Translations under genes and position numbers: made by a program
Shown here: positions 23,773-34,218 of the stretch, piece after piece
How the letters are laid out: each line of letters begins with the position of its first letter
Position numbering within the stretch: the first letter of the stretch is position 1
The notes under the pieces: generated by a model
Databases searched by the model: none
Told to the model about the DNA's origin: nothing
Seen by the model: the letters and a program-made list of their open reading frames with translations, nothing else
Assembly (NCBI GenBank): GCA_015272165.1
Contig: JACYMF010000056.1
Span: forward strand, 1 to 43,709
Reading direction: 5' to 3'
DNA length: 43,709 bases
From: Cyanobacterium sp. T60_A2020_053
GTDB taxonomy: Bacteria > Cyanobacteriota > Cyanobacteriia > Cyanobacteriales > Cyanobacteriaceae

Positions 23773-25487
23773 TTATCCATTGTCAATTGTCAATTTTGTT
23801 TCACGATTCCACTTTTTCAGCAACACTGAAATACTTTCTGCTTCATCTCCAATCAAATTATCCTCACTGATTTGACGAGAATCAAGCCAAGAAAAATTAA
23901 AGGGCTCATGAAGGATAAGATAAAGGCAAGGAATCAAAAATAAAGTTAACAGAGTTGCCAAGGATAAACCCCAAAATACTACAATACCAAGAGGTTGGAG
24001 AAATTCACCACCATCTCCAGCGCCCCTCGCCAAAGGATACATCCCCAAAACTGTCGTAATAGTCGTCATCAAAATTGGGCGCAATCTTTGCGCCGCCGCT
24101 TGAATCATACAATCACGGCGAGACGGTTGTAAAACTTGCGGATTTTCCTGTTGCTCTTGATATAATTGATTAGCTAACTCCACCATAACAATAGCATTAT
24201 TAACCACAATCCCCACCAATAACACAGCGCCCACAATCACAGTAGCGCCCACCGGCGTTTCCGTGAAGTATAAACCATAAATCCCCCCCGACAAAGCCAA
24301 AGGTAAAGTAAACATAATTACCAGAGGATCAATTAAAGAATTATACTGCACTGCCATCACCACGAACACCAAAAATCCCGCTAAACCGCCTAAAATCGGC
24401 AAAGACGATTGTAACTCATCATTACTTTGACGGGCATAACTAGGTAAAATTCTGACTCCACTGGGTAAATCAACATCTTTTAAAATTGTCTCAATTTCAG
24501 CTAAAGCGCCCCCCAAATTGGCATCTTCCGCTAAATCTCCCGTGATAATATAGACTTGACGCTGATTAATTCGCTTAATTTCGGAGGGCGCTGCACCTTT
24601 GGTAATGGTTGCCACTTCTCGTAAACGAATAGGTAATATTAACCGAACCTCTTAACACATTTTCGTTGGTATTTGCACCAAATAAAAATCCTCCCGCCGT
24701 AGTAAATGCGTACTCTGTTTCCGTTGTTCTAAAATCACCTCATCAATAATGCCTAAAACTCGCCGATTCGTAGCGAGGGTAGTTTGCGGGGGAAAACGCA
24801 CAAAAACATTAACTTGTCCCGTATTAATAGATGGTAAAATTTCTTGAGGTAAACCTTGGGCAATATTAAAGCTAATACTACCGACAATTAAAAAGATTCC
24901 CACCACAAAAAACCAACGAATTTTCATTAAAAACGTTAGGGTTGATTTATAACCCTCATTAACTTTCAAAAAGCCTTTATTAAACCAATAAATCGGGAAA
25001 AAACGATCCACTCGACTACGCCAAGGAATAGCCAACAAGCGAGAAGTTAACATGGGTATCAAGGTTAAAGCTACCACAATGGAAGCACCGATGGCAAAAC
25101 TGATGGTTAACACCAATTCACTGAAAAGCAGAGATAGTAAGCCACCAATTAATAAAAATGGTAACACTGCTACTAAATTGGTGCTGGTAGAAGCAATTAA
25201 CGCTGATTCTACACTACGGGCGCTGTTGACAGATTCGTTAATGCCTCTTCGATAGGGCGCGTAATTTCTTCTACGGCAATTTCTGGGGCAATACCATTAG
25301 TATTAAGTCTCACACCAATACGAGGATAAGTAATCGACGGCAATAAATCCACCGAGATATTATTAACAAAAAATACCCCAATGACTATTACTGCTAACGT
25401 TAACATCATCGTAGCGATATGACGACGGATAGCAGTACCACTGATACTAAAAGGGTGGAGGGCGCTATTTTTTGTTTCTGCTGACAT
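23773..25487 (-). pseudogene. RND efflux transporter (AcrB-type), decayed
   Basis: Three segments on one strand match different parts of an AcrB-type RND pump of about 1040 residues; only about 550 remain. Segment 25209-25487 is the start with the first membrane helix and the NGIAPEIAVEEITRPIEEAL stretch of the porter domain. It then jumps, with a frameshift, to SARSVESALIAS and LPFLLIGGLL (about residue 430 onwards), ending 24652 with FTTAGGFLFGANTNEN in an alternative reading. A second deletion and frameshift lies near 24640, after which LPIRLREVATI and the C-terminal porter and last five membrane helices follow (23773-24615). Most periplasmic porter and docking parts are missing. The extreme C-terminus (KLTIDNG and stop) comes from repeats. 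It cannot make a working pump. Confidence 0.85.
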
Positions 25488-25628
25488 AACCTTATGAAGT
25501 GGAGATTTTCAGCACTACCTTAACATATCTTAATGGTGGAGTGCGCTGGTTCATCAAGTAAGAAGTAAAAAGTAATATCAAGTTCAGATAATTAGTTATT
25601 AAAAAATGGTATCTTCGCAATTTCCTCA

Positions 25629-25703
25629 CCGTGTAATCAATTACACGGCTAATATATCTCGTTCAATAAATTGAACTAAGATTATTTTTAATTGATTTAT
25701 AGG
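25629..25703 (+). repeat. 76-bp repeat with two palindromes, copy 2
   Basis: This is the second copy of the unit at 23631-23706, in the same orientation, 142 bp upstream of the RND start. Differences are limited mainly to the spacer between the palindromes. Its end abuts the MITE at 25698. Confidence 0.85.
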
Positions 25704-25786
25704 GTTTTTCATCATGATGAGGTACATTTTTTTATTGCTGCCTTTCAACGAAAATTTTTGTACCTCACCAAAACGGAAATTGCTAT
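25698..25786. mobile_element. Short MITE with TATAG and GAGGTAC ends, copy 1
   Basis: An 89-bp unit with imperfect inverted ends: TATAGGGTTTTTCA on the left, and TAGCAATTTCCGTTTT on the right when reversed, both leading into TGAGGTACA. The inner part is unrelated. A related unit is at 39059-39166. It encodes nothing and fills most of the 358-bp gap between the RND remnant and the next gene together with the repeat before it. Confidence 0.65.
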
Positions 25787-25846
25787 GTCAGTGATTAAAC
25801 GAACTTGATATAATACCAAGATAATATTAATCAAGTATTAAAAATT

Positions 25847-26482
25847 ATGGCAACTACTGCGGATGATGTTTGGAGAATACTAGCAGAATTAAGTACGGCT
25901 CAAAAAGAAACCGAAAGACGTTTTCAAGAAACAGAAAGACGCTTTCAAGAAACAGAGCGTATATTGAAAGCGCAATCCTCAGAAACAGATCGACAAATTA
26001 AAGAAGTCAGTCAAGAAATTAAACAGGTTAGTAAGCAAATCAAACAAGTTAACAAACAAATTGGGGAATTAGGTAATCGCTTGGGGGAGTTTGTGGAGTA
26101 TAAACTGAGCCCCTCGGCGGTAAAATTATTTCGTCAATGGGGAATTAATGTCCATGAATTACATCCGGGAGTGACGGTGCAAAGGATAGACGGCGGTTTG
26201 GAAATTGATTTATTAGTTGTCAATGATACAAAAGTGGTAGTAATTGAAGTCAAAAGTAAATTAACTCAAACCGATATAGATGAACATTTAGAGCGTTTAG
26301 ATAAGTTTAAAAGATTCATGCCTCGCTATCAAGATAATAGCGTTTATGGGGCGGTGGGCGCTATGGTGGTGAGTGATAAAGTTGCCCGTTATGCTTATCA
26401 GAAAGGTTTATTTGTTTTAGCACCCAATGGAGAAGATGTGATAATTACTAATAACTCAGAATTTAAACCTCACATTTGGTAA
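25847..26482 (+). CDS. Coiled-coil protein with PD-(D/E)XK nuclease-like domain
   Basis: The 211-aa protein has an N-terminal coiled coil (about 15-80) with heptad copies of ETERRFQ and QIKQVN-type units. The C-terminal part has a PD-(D/E)XK pattern: Glu119 and Asp121 in GGLEIDLLV and Glu134/Lys136 in VIEVKSKL. Proteins with this layout (DUF3782-like and related) are common in cyanobacteria, often in several copies, and their substrate is unknown. Nuclease activity is plausible but not proven. The coiled coil suggests oligomerisation. A 48-aa zinc-ribbon gene begins 7 bp after its stop. Confidence 0.75.
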   Translation: MATTADDVWRILAELSTAQKETERRFQETERRFQETERILKAQSSETDRQIKEVSQEIKQVSKQIKQVNKQIGELGNRLGEFVEYKLSPSAVKLFRQWGINVHELHPGVTVQRIDGGLEIDLLVVNDTKVVVIEVKSKLTQTDIDEHLERLDKFKRFMPRYQDNSVYGAVGAMVVSDKVARYAYQKGLFVLAPNGEDVIITNNSEFKPHIW

Positions 26483-26488
26483 AACAAA

Positions 26489-26635
26489 ATGGATAATCAG
26501 CAAAAATCTACACCTCAAAGCAAGTCACAAAACTCAACAGAAAATCAAGAAGAAATCCTTTGCCCTCATTGCAAACGCACCGCCACTAACGGCATCAAAT
26601 GTAAGGGGATATGTGTTGCAGACAGTGATTATTAA
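26489..26635 (+). CDS. 48-aa zinc-ribbon small protein
   Basis: This small gene encodes a polar Gln/Ser-rich start of about 24 residues, then ILCPHCKRTATNGIKCKG and ICVADSDY. The CxxC plus two further Cys residues (spaced by 10 and 4) look like a zinc ribbon. I recall similar short proteins in other cyanobacteria, but the function is unknown. It starts 6 bp after the PD-(D/E)XK gene and its last 4 bp overlap the convergent MrpF-like gene. The sequence is well composed for a real protein and starts with ATG. Confidence 0.7.
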   Translation: MDNQQKSTPQSKSQNSTENQEEILCPHCKRTATNGIKCKGICVADSDY

Positions 26636-26895
26636 ACCTCACCCATGCGCTTGAGTAAATGTGCTAGTAACATTAACCCTGCATTGCCAACAGTTAGGAT
26701 AATTACCCCAGCGACTCCCATCATCCCATCATCACGAAATACAGAGATAACTAAAATCAAAAGTGCTGTTTTGGTAGAGATACTCGCCACTGCTAACATT
26801 TTTTGCCACACATTTTCATCTCGCCACGCTTGATACATGGGTATAACTAATGCGCCAATCATCAAAAGAATTATTGTATCGGTAAGAGAAATCAT
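26632..26895 (-). CDS. MrpF/MnhF-like cation:proton antiporter subunit
   Basis: The 87-aa protein has three hydrophobic helices (about 5-22, 33-51, 58-80) separated by a polar AWRDENVWQKM loop, the layout of MrpF in Mrp/Mnh Na+/H+ antiporters. No other Mrp subunit is nearby, so assignment is moderate. I start at the ATG at 26895; a GTG 15 bp further up would add 5 residues. It is convergent with the small zinc-ribbon gene. Confidence 0.6.
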   Translation of the reverse strand: MISLTDTIILLMIGALVIPMYQAWRDENVWQKMLAVASISTKTALLILVISVFRDDGMMGVAGVIILTVGNAGLMLLAHLLKRMGEV

Positions 26896-26945
26896 AGTTA
26901 GGGTTTGCACTTATGAATGGTATCGTTAAGGGAATTTAGAATTAA

Positions 26946-27056
26946 TAATTTTTGATAGGGAAGAAAAAAATATGGTATTTTTAGAGAAAAAAAGTTATTT
27001 TTGGCACTAATTTAAGATTTTATCGTCTTTAAAACCTTTGTTCTAAAAAGGTGTTA
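26946..27056. repeat. Dispersed noncoding element, partial copy D
   Basis: The AATTTTTGAT start, GAAAAAAA stretches, TATTTTTAGA and TTTGGCACTAA features match the inner part of the elements at 11104 and 18077 in the same order. It lacks their ends. The following 27068-27093 holds CCTTTGCG-type repeats. Confidence 0.65.
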
Positions 27057-27102
27057 ATTTTCTTATCTTTGCGCCTTTGCGCCTTTGCGAGAGACAAAAA
27101 TT

Positions 27103-28122
27103 TTATTCATTGACAATATTTTTTTGCCATAAGTAAATATCTGTGTTGAAACCAGCCGTAGCTAAAATATTGCCATCTGCACTGAAAGCGAGAGATTGCA
27201 CCCAATCGTGATGATAGGGAATAAAAGCTATTTGTTGGCGGCTATTATAATCCCAAATTCTCACGCCGTCATTACCGCCACTGGCAAGGGTATTGCCATC
27301 AGGAGATAAAGCCATAGTGCGTAAACGGTCACTATGTTGTCCAAAGTTAGCAAGGGGTTGCAAGGTTTGACTATTCCATACTTTTACTTGTCTTTCTTCG
27401 GCGCTGGTAAGTAGTTGTTTCCCGTCAGGGGTGAAAATTAATCCATTAATCTTACTTTGATGAGGTGTAAATTGTCTAATTTTTTGACCTGTGGTTAAAT
27501 CCCAGAGGGTGACTTTGCCACTCAAGCTACCACTGGCTAAAATGCGCCCGTCGGGATGAATGGCAAGGGCGCTGGTAGCTTCACCAATGCCTGTTAAATT
27601 ATAGGCAAGGCGTTTAAATTCTAAATTCCAAACTTTAATACCATCCAGCGCCCCACTCACCAATATTTTACTATCGGGGGAAACAGCTAACGCTAAAACA
27701 TTATTTTGATGGATGAAAAAACTTGATTCTAAAGCGCCCGTCTCCCCATGCCAAATGCGTATATCGGAGGCTTGACCGGCTGTAATGATTTTTGTGCCGT
27801 CGGGGGTATAAATAAGGGCGTTAACGGCTGAACCATGCGCCCTCTGCTGTTTAATTTCTGTGCCTTGCTGTACTTGCCAAAACCTCATTCTAGGGTCACT
27901 ATAACTACCGACACTGACAAGGTTATTATTAATGGGGTTAAAGGCTACTCCATAAACGGGGGATTGGTGTTTAGCGAGGGTATGAGTTAATTTTAGGTTG
28001 CCCCAACTATTGAAGGTAGTTTGATTTTGATTGTTGACGGTGACGGGCGCATTTTGAGCTAAAATAGCTGTCGGTGCGGACAGTATTAGAGTTAAACTGA
28101 GGTAAATTGGTCTTAATTTCAT
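27103..28122 (-). CDS. Exported WD40-repeat protein
   Basis: The protein has a signal peptide (residues about 3-22, ending AILA-QNA) and seven WD40 units, enough for one closed propeller. Blades end in RFWQV, RIWHG, KVWNL, TLWDL, KVWNS, RIWDY and YLWQK. It would act in the periplasm or thylakoid lumen as a binding scaffold. I begin at the ATG at 28122 preceded by GGGA; a GTG three codons upstream is also possible. The partner is unknown. Its gene follows the TonB-like gene on the same strand after about 150 bp, of which 28193-28230 is a CT-rich short repeat. Confidence 0.88.
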   Translation of the reverse strand: MKLRPIYLSLTLILSAPTAILAQNAPVTVNNQNQTTFNSWGNLKLTHTLAKHQSPVYGVAFNPINNNLVSVGSYSDPRMRFWQVQQGTEIKQQRAHGSAVNALIYTPDGTKIITAGQASDIRIWHGETGALESSFFIHQNNVLALAVSPDSKILVSGALDGIKVWNLEFKRLAYNLTGIGEATSALAIHPDGRILASGSLSGKVTLWDLTTGQKIRQFTPHQSKINGLIFTPDGKQLLTSAEERQVKVWNSQTLQPLANFGQHSDRLRTMALSPDGNTLASGGNDGVRIWDYNSRQQIAFIPYHHDWVQSLAFSADGNILATAGFNTDIYLWQKNIVNE

Positions 28123-28279
28123 TGATCCCACAAAGGCTTTGCTCTTTTAATAGTTTAATATAGTAATTCTCTATGAATTATAATCTCCCCGTCTCCCTTT
28201 CTTCCTCTGCTTCCCTTTCTCTTCTATTTCCCCTTTGCCTCTTGAACTTTTTCCTTCCCCTCAACTCCCTCAACAACCC

Positions 28280-29755
28280 CTAATTAGTTTGCAATAACTC
28301 TCTAGGGGAAGGAGTGGAATCTTCCTCAATGGAAAGAGGGGGAATTATCTCTGTTACTGGCGTCTCCGTAGATGGGGTAATTACAGGTAATGACTCTTCT
28401 AAGGTTGGCGGTTGTTTAACTTCCACTTCCTTTGGAGTAGGGGTAGCAGATGGAGTAGCAGGGGGTGACGGGGTGGTAGAGGGTGACGGAGTGGCAGGGG
28501 GTGACGGAGTAGCAGGGGGTGACGGGGTGGTAGAGGGGGATGGAGTGACAGGGGGTGACGGGGTGGTAGAGGGGGATGGAGTGGCAGAGGTAGGAGAGGT
28601 TTGAGGGGATGTGGTTTGATTGTTGGTTGTTTCACCTACATTAGATATGGAAAGGGAGGGGCAAATATCGGGATTGTAGGCAAAGTTTATATAAACATGA
28701 TAAGGTTGATTATTGCCTGTGGTGTTGGTAAAACCATAGGTTTTAACTTGTTGTAGCGCCCGACTATTCAATAAAGGATAACCGGCACTTTTAATTAAAG
28801 CGGTGTTAACAATTTCCCCTTGAGGATTAACACTAACTCCATAGGTAGCAGTGCCTTCCAGTTTTGCTATACAAGCATCTTGGGGATAATTTCCCGTCAG
28901 AGTGATTTCTTGAGGGCTAGGGTTTTCTACTTCTTGTAGCCATGCGACATAATTTTGTGTGGCTTCTTCTGCTGTAGTATTGGCAGTTTCTGCGGTTAAA
29001 CTTTGTCTTAATTGTGTCACTCGTTGCTGTAAATTTTCATTAACTGGGGTGGAGGGCGCTGGATTCACTGCTATTTGACTGGGAGGGCGGTTATTAAATA
29101 CATCCCTAGCATCAGGAATGTCAATATTGTTATTGCCCTGAAAAAGATTACGGCGAATCTCGGCTTCTTCTTCTGGGGTTTTGGGGGTAATTTCAATCAC
29201 CCTACCCCTCGATGTGATCATTTCTTGAAAAGGATCAAAATTAGAGTTATCCTCTGGCAACGTTTCCATAGGTAAGCGAGGCGGAGGAGTGATGCTACTT
29301 AAATCCATGGGAGGAGGTGCCGTAAGATTCAGCGCCCCTCCCCCCGGATTATACTCTGGGATATTGGTATAAGCATCATAATCAGGTAAAGCGGGAGGAG
29401 TTGGTAAATTTACCCAAAAATTATCTCCCGTTGGTAGTGACGGTAAAGTATTCAAATCTGCCATGGCAAAATCAGGCGCAGCAAAATTGGGTAACTGAAT
29501 GGGGTTAATGTTATCCCAACCACTAAAACTTTGGGGTTGAGGGTTCAAATCTGGTAGTCTTGTTTGCTCCAACGCCCCCAACTCAATAATTTGCGTATCT
29601 CCCCTATCAACATTATTGCTACTATTCAAACTCAATTGCGGTAACAATAAAATAAAAAAACCGCCGTGAAGCGCCACGGAAACTAATAACGGTAAATTTA
29701 GTTTACTCACCAAGTTATTTAGCCACGGTGAAGGGCGCTGGATTGTCGTTACCAT
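28280..29755 (-). CDS. TonB-family protein
   Basis: The 491-aa protein has one membrane helix near the start (about 18-38, LPLLVSVALHGGFFILLLP), a long Pro/Asn-rich periplasmic spacer, and a TonB C-terminal domain (about 290-370: ATYGVSVNPQGEIVNTALIKSAGYP and LQQVKTYGF parts). After this domain comes a further Pro/Ser/Thr repeat tail (TPSPPATPSPST units, 28445-28590) and a short acidic end. TonB proteins carry energy from an inner membrane motor to outer membrane receptors. The trailing repeat after the TonB domain is unusual, because TonB domains are normally C-terminal. Confidence 0.85.
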   Translation of the reverse strand: MVTTIQRPSPWLNNLVSKLNLPLLVSVALHGGFFILLLPQLSLNSSNNVDRGDTQIIELGALEQTRLPDLNPQPQSFSGWDNINPIQLPNFAAPDFAMADLNTLPSLPTGDNFWVNLPTPPALPDYDAYTNIPEYNPGGGALNLTAPPPMDLSSITPPPRLPMETLPEDNSNFDPFQEMITSRGRVIEITPKTPEEEAEIRRNLFQGNNNIDIPDARDVFNNRPPSQIAVNPAPSTPVNENLQQRVTQLRQSLTAETANTTAEEATQNYVAWLQEVENPSPQEITLTGNYPQDACIAKLEGTATYGVSVNPQGEIVNTALIKSAGYPLLNSRALQQVKTYGFTNTTGNNQPYHVYINFAYNPDICPSLSISNVGETTNNQTTSPQTSPTSATPSPSTTPSPPVTPSPSTTPSPPATPSPPATPSPSTTPSPPATPSATPTPKEVEVKQPPTLEESLPVITPSTETPVTEIIPPLSIEEDSTPSPRELLQTN

Positions 29756-30358
29756 ATTCTCCTCAAAACTTAACCTTACAATGTCAGTATTTTAGCTTAA
29801 TCAATTTTAAATTGCTTTTCCCTTCGACTACCAATAACCAAAAATTATTTTAAGTATATGAAAAAAGAACTTTAATTTATCGACAATGCCTCACACTCAG
29901 AGATTTACTAAATCTTAGATTTTCTATATAAACGGATATAAAATGACATAAAAGGACAAATAAATAAAAAGTTTGTGAAAGTATTCGATTTCGGTTTCAG
30001 AAAAGTAATATTTGATGTACGATAAAGGGAGATTTTGGTTGCCCCTTTTGGGGAAGTACCTTACAAAAATAGGATAGTAATACTATTAACGCTTCCGTGG
30101 GTGAAGCAGTCTGTTAAATCAGATAACATAAGTGTCTTAAAAATATTTTTTAAGGCTTTGAGGGATACCTCCTTTTGAGTATTTTACTCAAATGCTATTG
30201 CAGTTTATTACGGTATATGCCGTTTTATTCTGCATAAACGTATCAGATATACTGTCTAGAATGGACAAAAAGCAATTAGTTTCATATTATAAATAGTTTT
30301 AAGGCTATGCTTTATCTATTTGATGGAAAACTATTCATACACTAAGTAAAAGTATTAA
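29756..30358. other. 603-bp intergenic region with several hairpins
   Basis: No gene is visible. The region holds palindromes: CCCC-TTTT-GGGG near 30039, ATAGTA-A-TACTAT near 30074-30086, CTTC-CGTGGGT-GAAG near 30092, TTTGAGTA-TTT-TACTCAAA at 30174-30192, and ACGG-TATATG-CCGT near 30210. A TTA-N7-TAA sequence at 30114-30126 fits the CmpR/NdhR LysR-type binding pattern. The region may be a long regulated 5' region of the binding-protein gene or hold an untranslated RNA. Confidence 0.4.
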
Positions 30359-31714
30359 ATGTCTTACTTATCTCGTCGTAAATTTATTTTAACTAGCAGT
30401 ATTTCCGCCACTGGCGTATTACTAAAGGGATGTTTGGGTGATAAACCAGAATCCAACAACGAAAATACCACGCAGATAACACCTTTATCTCAAACAGCAG
30501 ACATCAGCCCTGAAATGATGCCCGAAATCAATAGCATAAGATTAGGTTATTTTCCTATTGTGGAGAGCGCTGCTATGATTGTTGCCCAAGAAAAAGGGTT
30601 TTTTGCTAAATATGGCATGACCAAAATAGAATTGGTTAAACAACCAAGTTGGGCATTTGCGAGAGATCAAGTAGTCAAAGGTGGAGTACAAGGTGGGATT
30701 GACGGTGGGCAATGGCAAATGCCCATGCCTCACCTAATTACGGAAGGAATTATCACCAGAGGTGAAAAAATCCCCATGTATGTTTTGGCAGAACTGAATA
30801 CCCAAGGTAACGGTATTGCCATTGCAGGAACTCATGCCGGAAAAGGCTTACACTTAGACATTACGAAAGCAAGAGACTACATCAAAAGTTTTCCCCGTAA
30901 TGAAGGAAGAAAATTTAAAGCCGCCCACACCTTTGCTAATGCGAATCAAGACTTTTGGATACGTTACTGGTTTGCTTCTGGGGGAATAAATCCTGATACT
31001 GATATTGATTTATTAGCCATACCTCCTGTAAATACCGTACAGGGAATGCTTGATGGTACAATGGATGCTTTTAGTACAGGTGATCCTTGGCCTTATCGCA
31101 TCATTGCCGAAAATATTGGACATATGGGCGCCCTCACCTCACAGATATGGAAATTTCATCCCGAAGAATATCTTGCCATTCGTGCCGACTGGGTGGATAA
31201 ATACCCCAAAGCTACCAAAGCTATTTTAAAAGGTCTTATGGAAGCCCAACAGTGGTGCGATGATGTCAATAATCAAACGGAATTAATTAGTATTCTCGCC
31301 CAAAAAATTTATTTTGATGTACCTGTAGATATTCTCAAACCTCCTTTTAATGGTAACTATGCCATGGGAGACGGGCAAGCAAGTATTAACGATTTAACCA
31401 TGAGACCCTTATATTGGAAAGATGATCTCGGTAGTGTTTCCTATCCCTATAAAAGTCATGATTTATGGTTTTTAACAGAAACATTAAGATGGGGATTTCA
31501 TCGAGCAAAACTTAATGATTTTGAACAAATTAAACAGCTTATTGACAGAGTAAATCGGGAAGACTTATGGCGAGAAGCTGCCACAGAAGCTGGATTTAAT
31601 AGTGATATTCCTGCTGGTACTTCAAGGGGTATAGAAACATTTTTTGATGGCAAAATCTTTGATCCTGAAAATCCTCAAGCATATCTTGATAGTTTAACAA
31701 TTAAAAATATATAG
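30359..31714 (+). CDS. CmpA/NrtA-family substrate-binding lipoprotein
   Basis: The 451-aa protein has a twin-arginine lipoprotein signal (SRRKF at 5-9, lipobox LLKGC with Cys25) and an NrtA/CmpA binding-protein body of the usual length. In NrtA a Lys near 269 helps bind nitrate and CmpA has Glu270 instead; this protein has HPEEY with Glu270, so it is closer to CmpA (bicarbonate). But the position usually read GGTHD in these proteins is NANQD here (residues 194-198), so the ligand-site His is missing, and GAHILTPMP of the relatives is GGQWQMPMP. The ligand is therefore uncertain. No permease or ATPase gene follows, so this is an orphan binding protein. Confidence 0.85.
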   Translation: MSYLSRRKFILTSSISATGVLLKGCLGDKPESNNENTTQITPLSQTADISPEMMPEINSIRLGYFPIVESAAMIVAQEKGFFAKYGMTKIELVKQPSWAFARDQVVKGGVQGGIDGGQWQMPMPHLITEGIITRGEKIPMYVLAELNTQGNGIAIAGTHAGKGLHLDITKARDYIKSFPRNEGRKFKAAHTFANANQDFWIRYWFASGGINPDTDIDLLAIPPVNTVQGMLDGTMDAFSTGDPWPYRIIAENIGHMGALTSQIWKFHPEEYLAIRADWVDKYPKATKAILKGLMEAQQWCDDVNNQTELISILAQKIYFDVPVDILKPPFNGNYAMGDGQASINDLTMRPLYWKDDLGSVSYPYKSHDLWFLTETLRWGFHRAKLNDFEQIKQLIDRVNREDLWREAATEAGFNSDIPAGTSRGIETFFDGKIFDPENPQAYLDSLTIKNI

Positions 31715-31750
31715 CAATAAAAAACAAATTACTAAAATTAACTAAAAATT

Positions 31751-31942
31751 ATGTTTAAAAGATTCACTTTCAATCAATTTGTAAAATTAATCAAAAATGA
31801 AATTAATAATCTCGCTGATCAGATAATGAATAATCAAACTTCTAACTGGCTTGATAACTTTATTCTCTCCAACTCTGAGGAAGAATTTTTTTTACAAGCA
31901 ATTAAAGATCAAAAGGGCAATGGGAAAATTGACAATGGATAA
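31751..31942 (+). CDS. Short unknown ORF ending in a repeat
   Basis: The 63-aa frame starts 36 bp after the binding-protein stop. It is helical and polar, with no family that I recognise. Its last residues (GKIDNG) and stop come from the AATTGACAATGGATAA heptamer repeat also seen at the RND 3' end. It may be a remnant of a longer gene. Confidence 0.4.
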   Translation: MFKRFTFNQFVKLIKNEINNLADQIMNNQTSNWLDNFILSNSEEEFFLQAIKDQKGNGKIDNG

Positions 31943-32200
31943 TTGACAATTATGAGGTTTTAATATTCCCGTGTAGTATATGTAATCTTGTATTTTAACT
32001 GCATTTTTATTAAAGAAAGCGTGATTTTGCGTATTTTTTGATGCTTGTAGTATGTCTTAACCCTTATGAATCAACACTTCTGAGTTTATTCAGCAAACCC
32101 TAATTAATTACTGAGAAAAGTAGTAGAAGATTGATCCACACCGTGATAATCTTGAAAGTGGCAAATCTTATTATAAATTAAACTTTACGAAAGTAAATAA

Positions 32201-33664
<1,464 letters not shown>

Positions 33665-33674
33665 ATCCAAATGT

Positions 33675-33708
33675 CCCTCTCCCAAAGGAGAGGGGTTGGG
33701 GTGAGGGT
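33675..33708. repeat. CCCTCTCC hairpin repeat, copy 1
   Basis: CCCTCTCC-CAAA-GGAGAGGG with a GTTGGGGTGAGGGT tail lies between atpB and atpE. A near-identical copy at 34169-34204 follows atpE. It can form an 8-bp GC-rich stem in the transcript. Confidence 0.8.
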
Positions 33709-33749
33709 CAAAAAAATTACAATTTAAAATTAAATTTGCATTTATTATT

Positions 33750-34154
33750 ATGACTTTAACAGTAAGAGTAATTACGCCCGATCGCACCGTTTGGGATCAA
33801 AATGCCCAAGAGGTAATTTTACCTAGTGGCACTGGACAGTTAGGGATTTTAACCGATCACGCTCCTTTATTAACTAACCTTGATATTGGGGTGTTGCGGG
33901 TGCGCACGGAGAAAGAATGGCAATCCATCGCCGTTATGGGTGGTTTTGCTGAGGTAGAAAATAATGAGGTTAAAGTATTGGTGAATGGTGCTGAATTAGC
34001 TAGTGCCATTGATCGTGAAGAAGCCCAAAATCTCTTTAATGAAGCTCAAGCTCAGTTAAATGAGGCTAATGGTAAAGGTGATCGTTTATCCATACTCAAG
34101 GCTAATACTAATTTTAAGAAAGCTAGAGCTAGACTTCAAGCTACCAATAAATAA
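33750..34154 (+). CDS. atpE: F0F1 ATP synthase subunit epsilon
   Basis: The 134-aa protein matches the epsilon subunit: [19 protein letters not shown] beta-sandwich start, [18 protein letters not shown], and the C-terminal helical hairpin with [18 protein letters not shown] and [10 protein letters not shown]. In cyanobacteria this gene is atpE in the atpBE unit (atpC in E. coli naming). It couples rotation with the gamma subunit and inhibits ATP hydrolysis. It follows atpB by 85 bp that include a hairpin repeat. Confidence 0.96.
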   Translation: MTLTVRVITPDRTVWDQNAQEVILPSGTGQLGILTDHAPLLTNLDIGVLRVRTEKEWQSIAVMGGFAEVENNEVKVLVNGAELASAIDREEAQNLFNEAQAQLNEANGKGDRLSILKANTNFKKARARLQATNK

Positions 34155-34168
34155 TGATGATATATTTT

Positions 34169-34204
34169 CCCCTCTCCTGTGGGAGAGGGGTTAGGGGTGA
34201 GGGT
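34169..34204. repeat. CCCTCTCC hairpin repeat, copy 2
   Basis: CCCCTCTCC-TGTG-GGAGAGGGG forms a 9-bp stem and is followed by TTAGGGGTGAGGGT, as in copy 1. It begins 14 bp after the atpE stop and could act as a terminator or RNA stabiliser. Confidence 0.8.
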
Positions 34205-34218
34205 AAAAATAGGAAATC

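Noticed and set aside
28314-28635. Open frames on both strands opposite the TonB-like repeat tail
   Set aside because: They are repeat-driven shadows of the Pro/Ser/Thr codons.
30239-30282. Possible NtcA site (GTA...TAC before a TAN3T box)
   Set aside because: The spacing is GTA-N7-TAC rather than N8, and the distance to the TAGTTT box is 24 nt, so the match is too weak.
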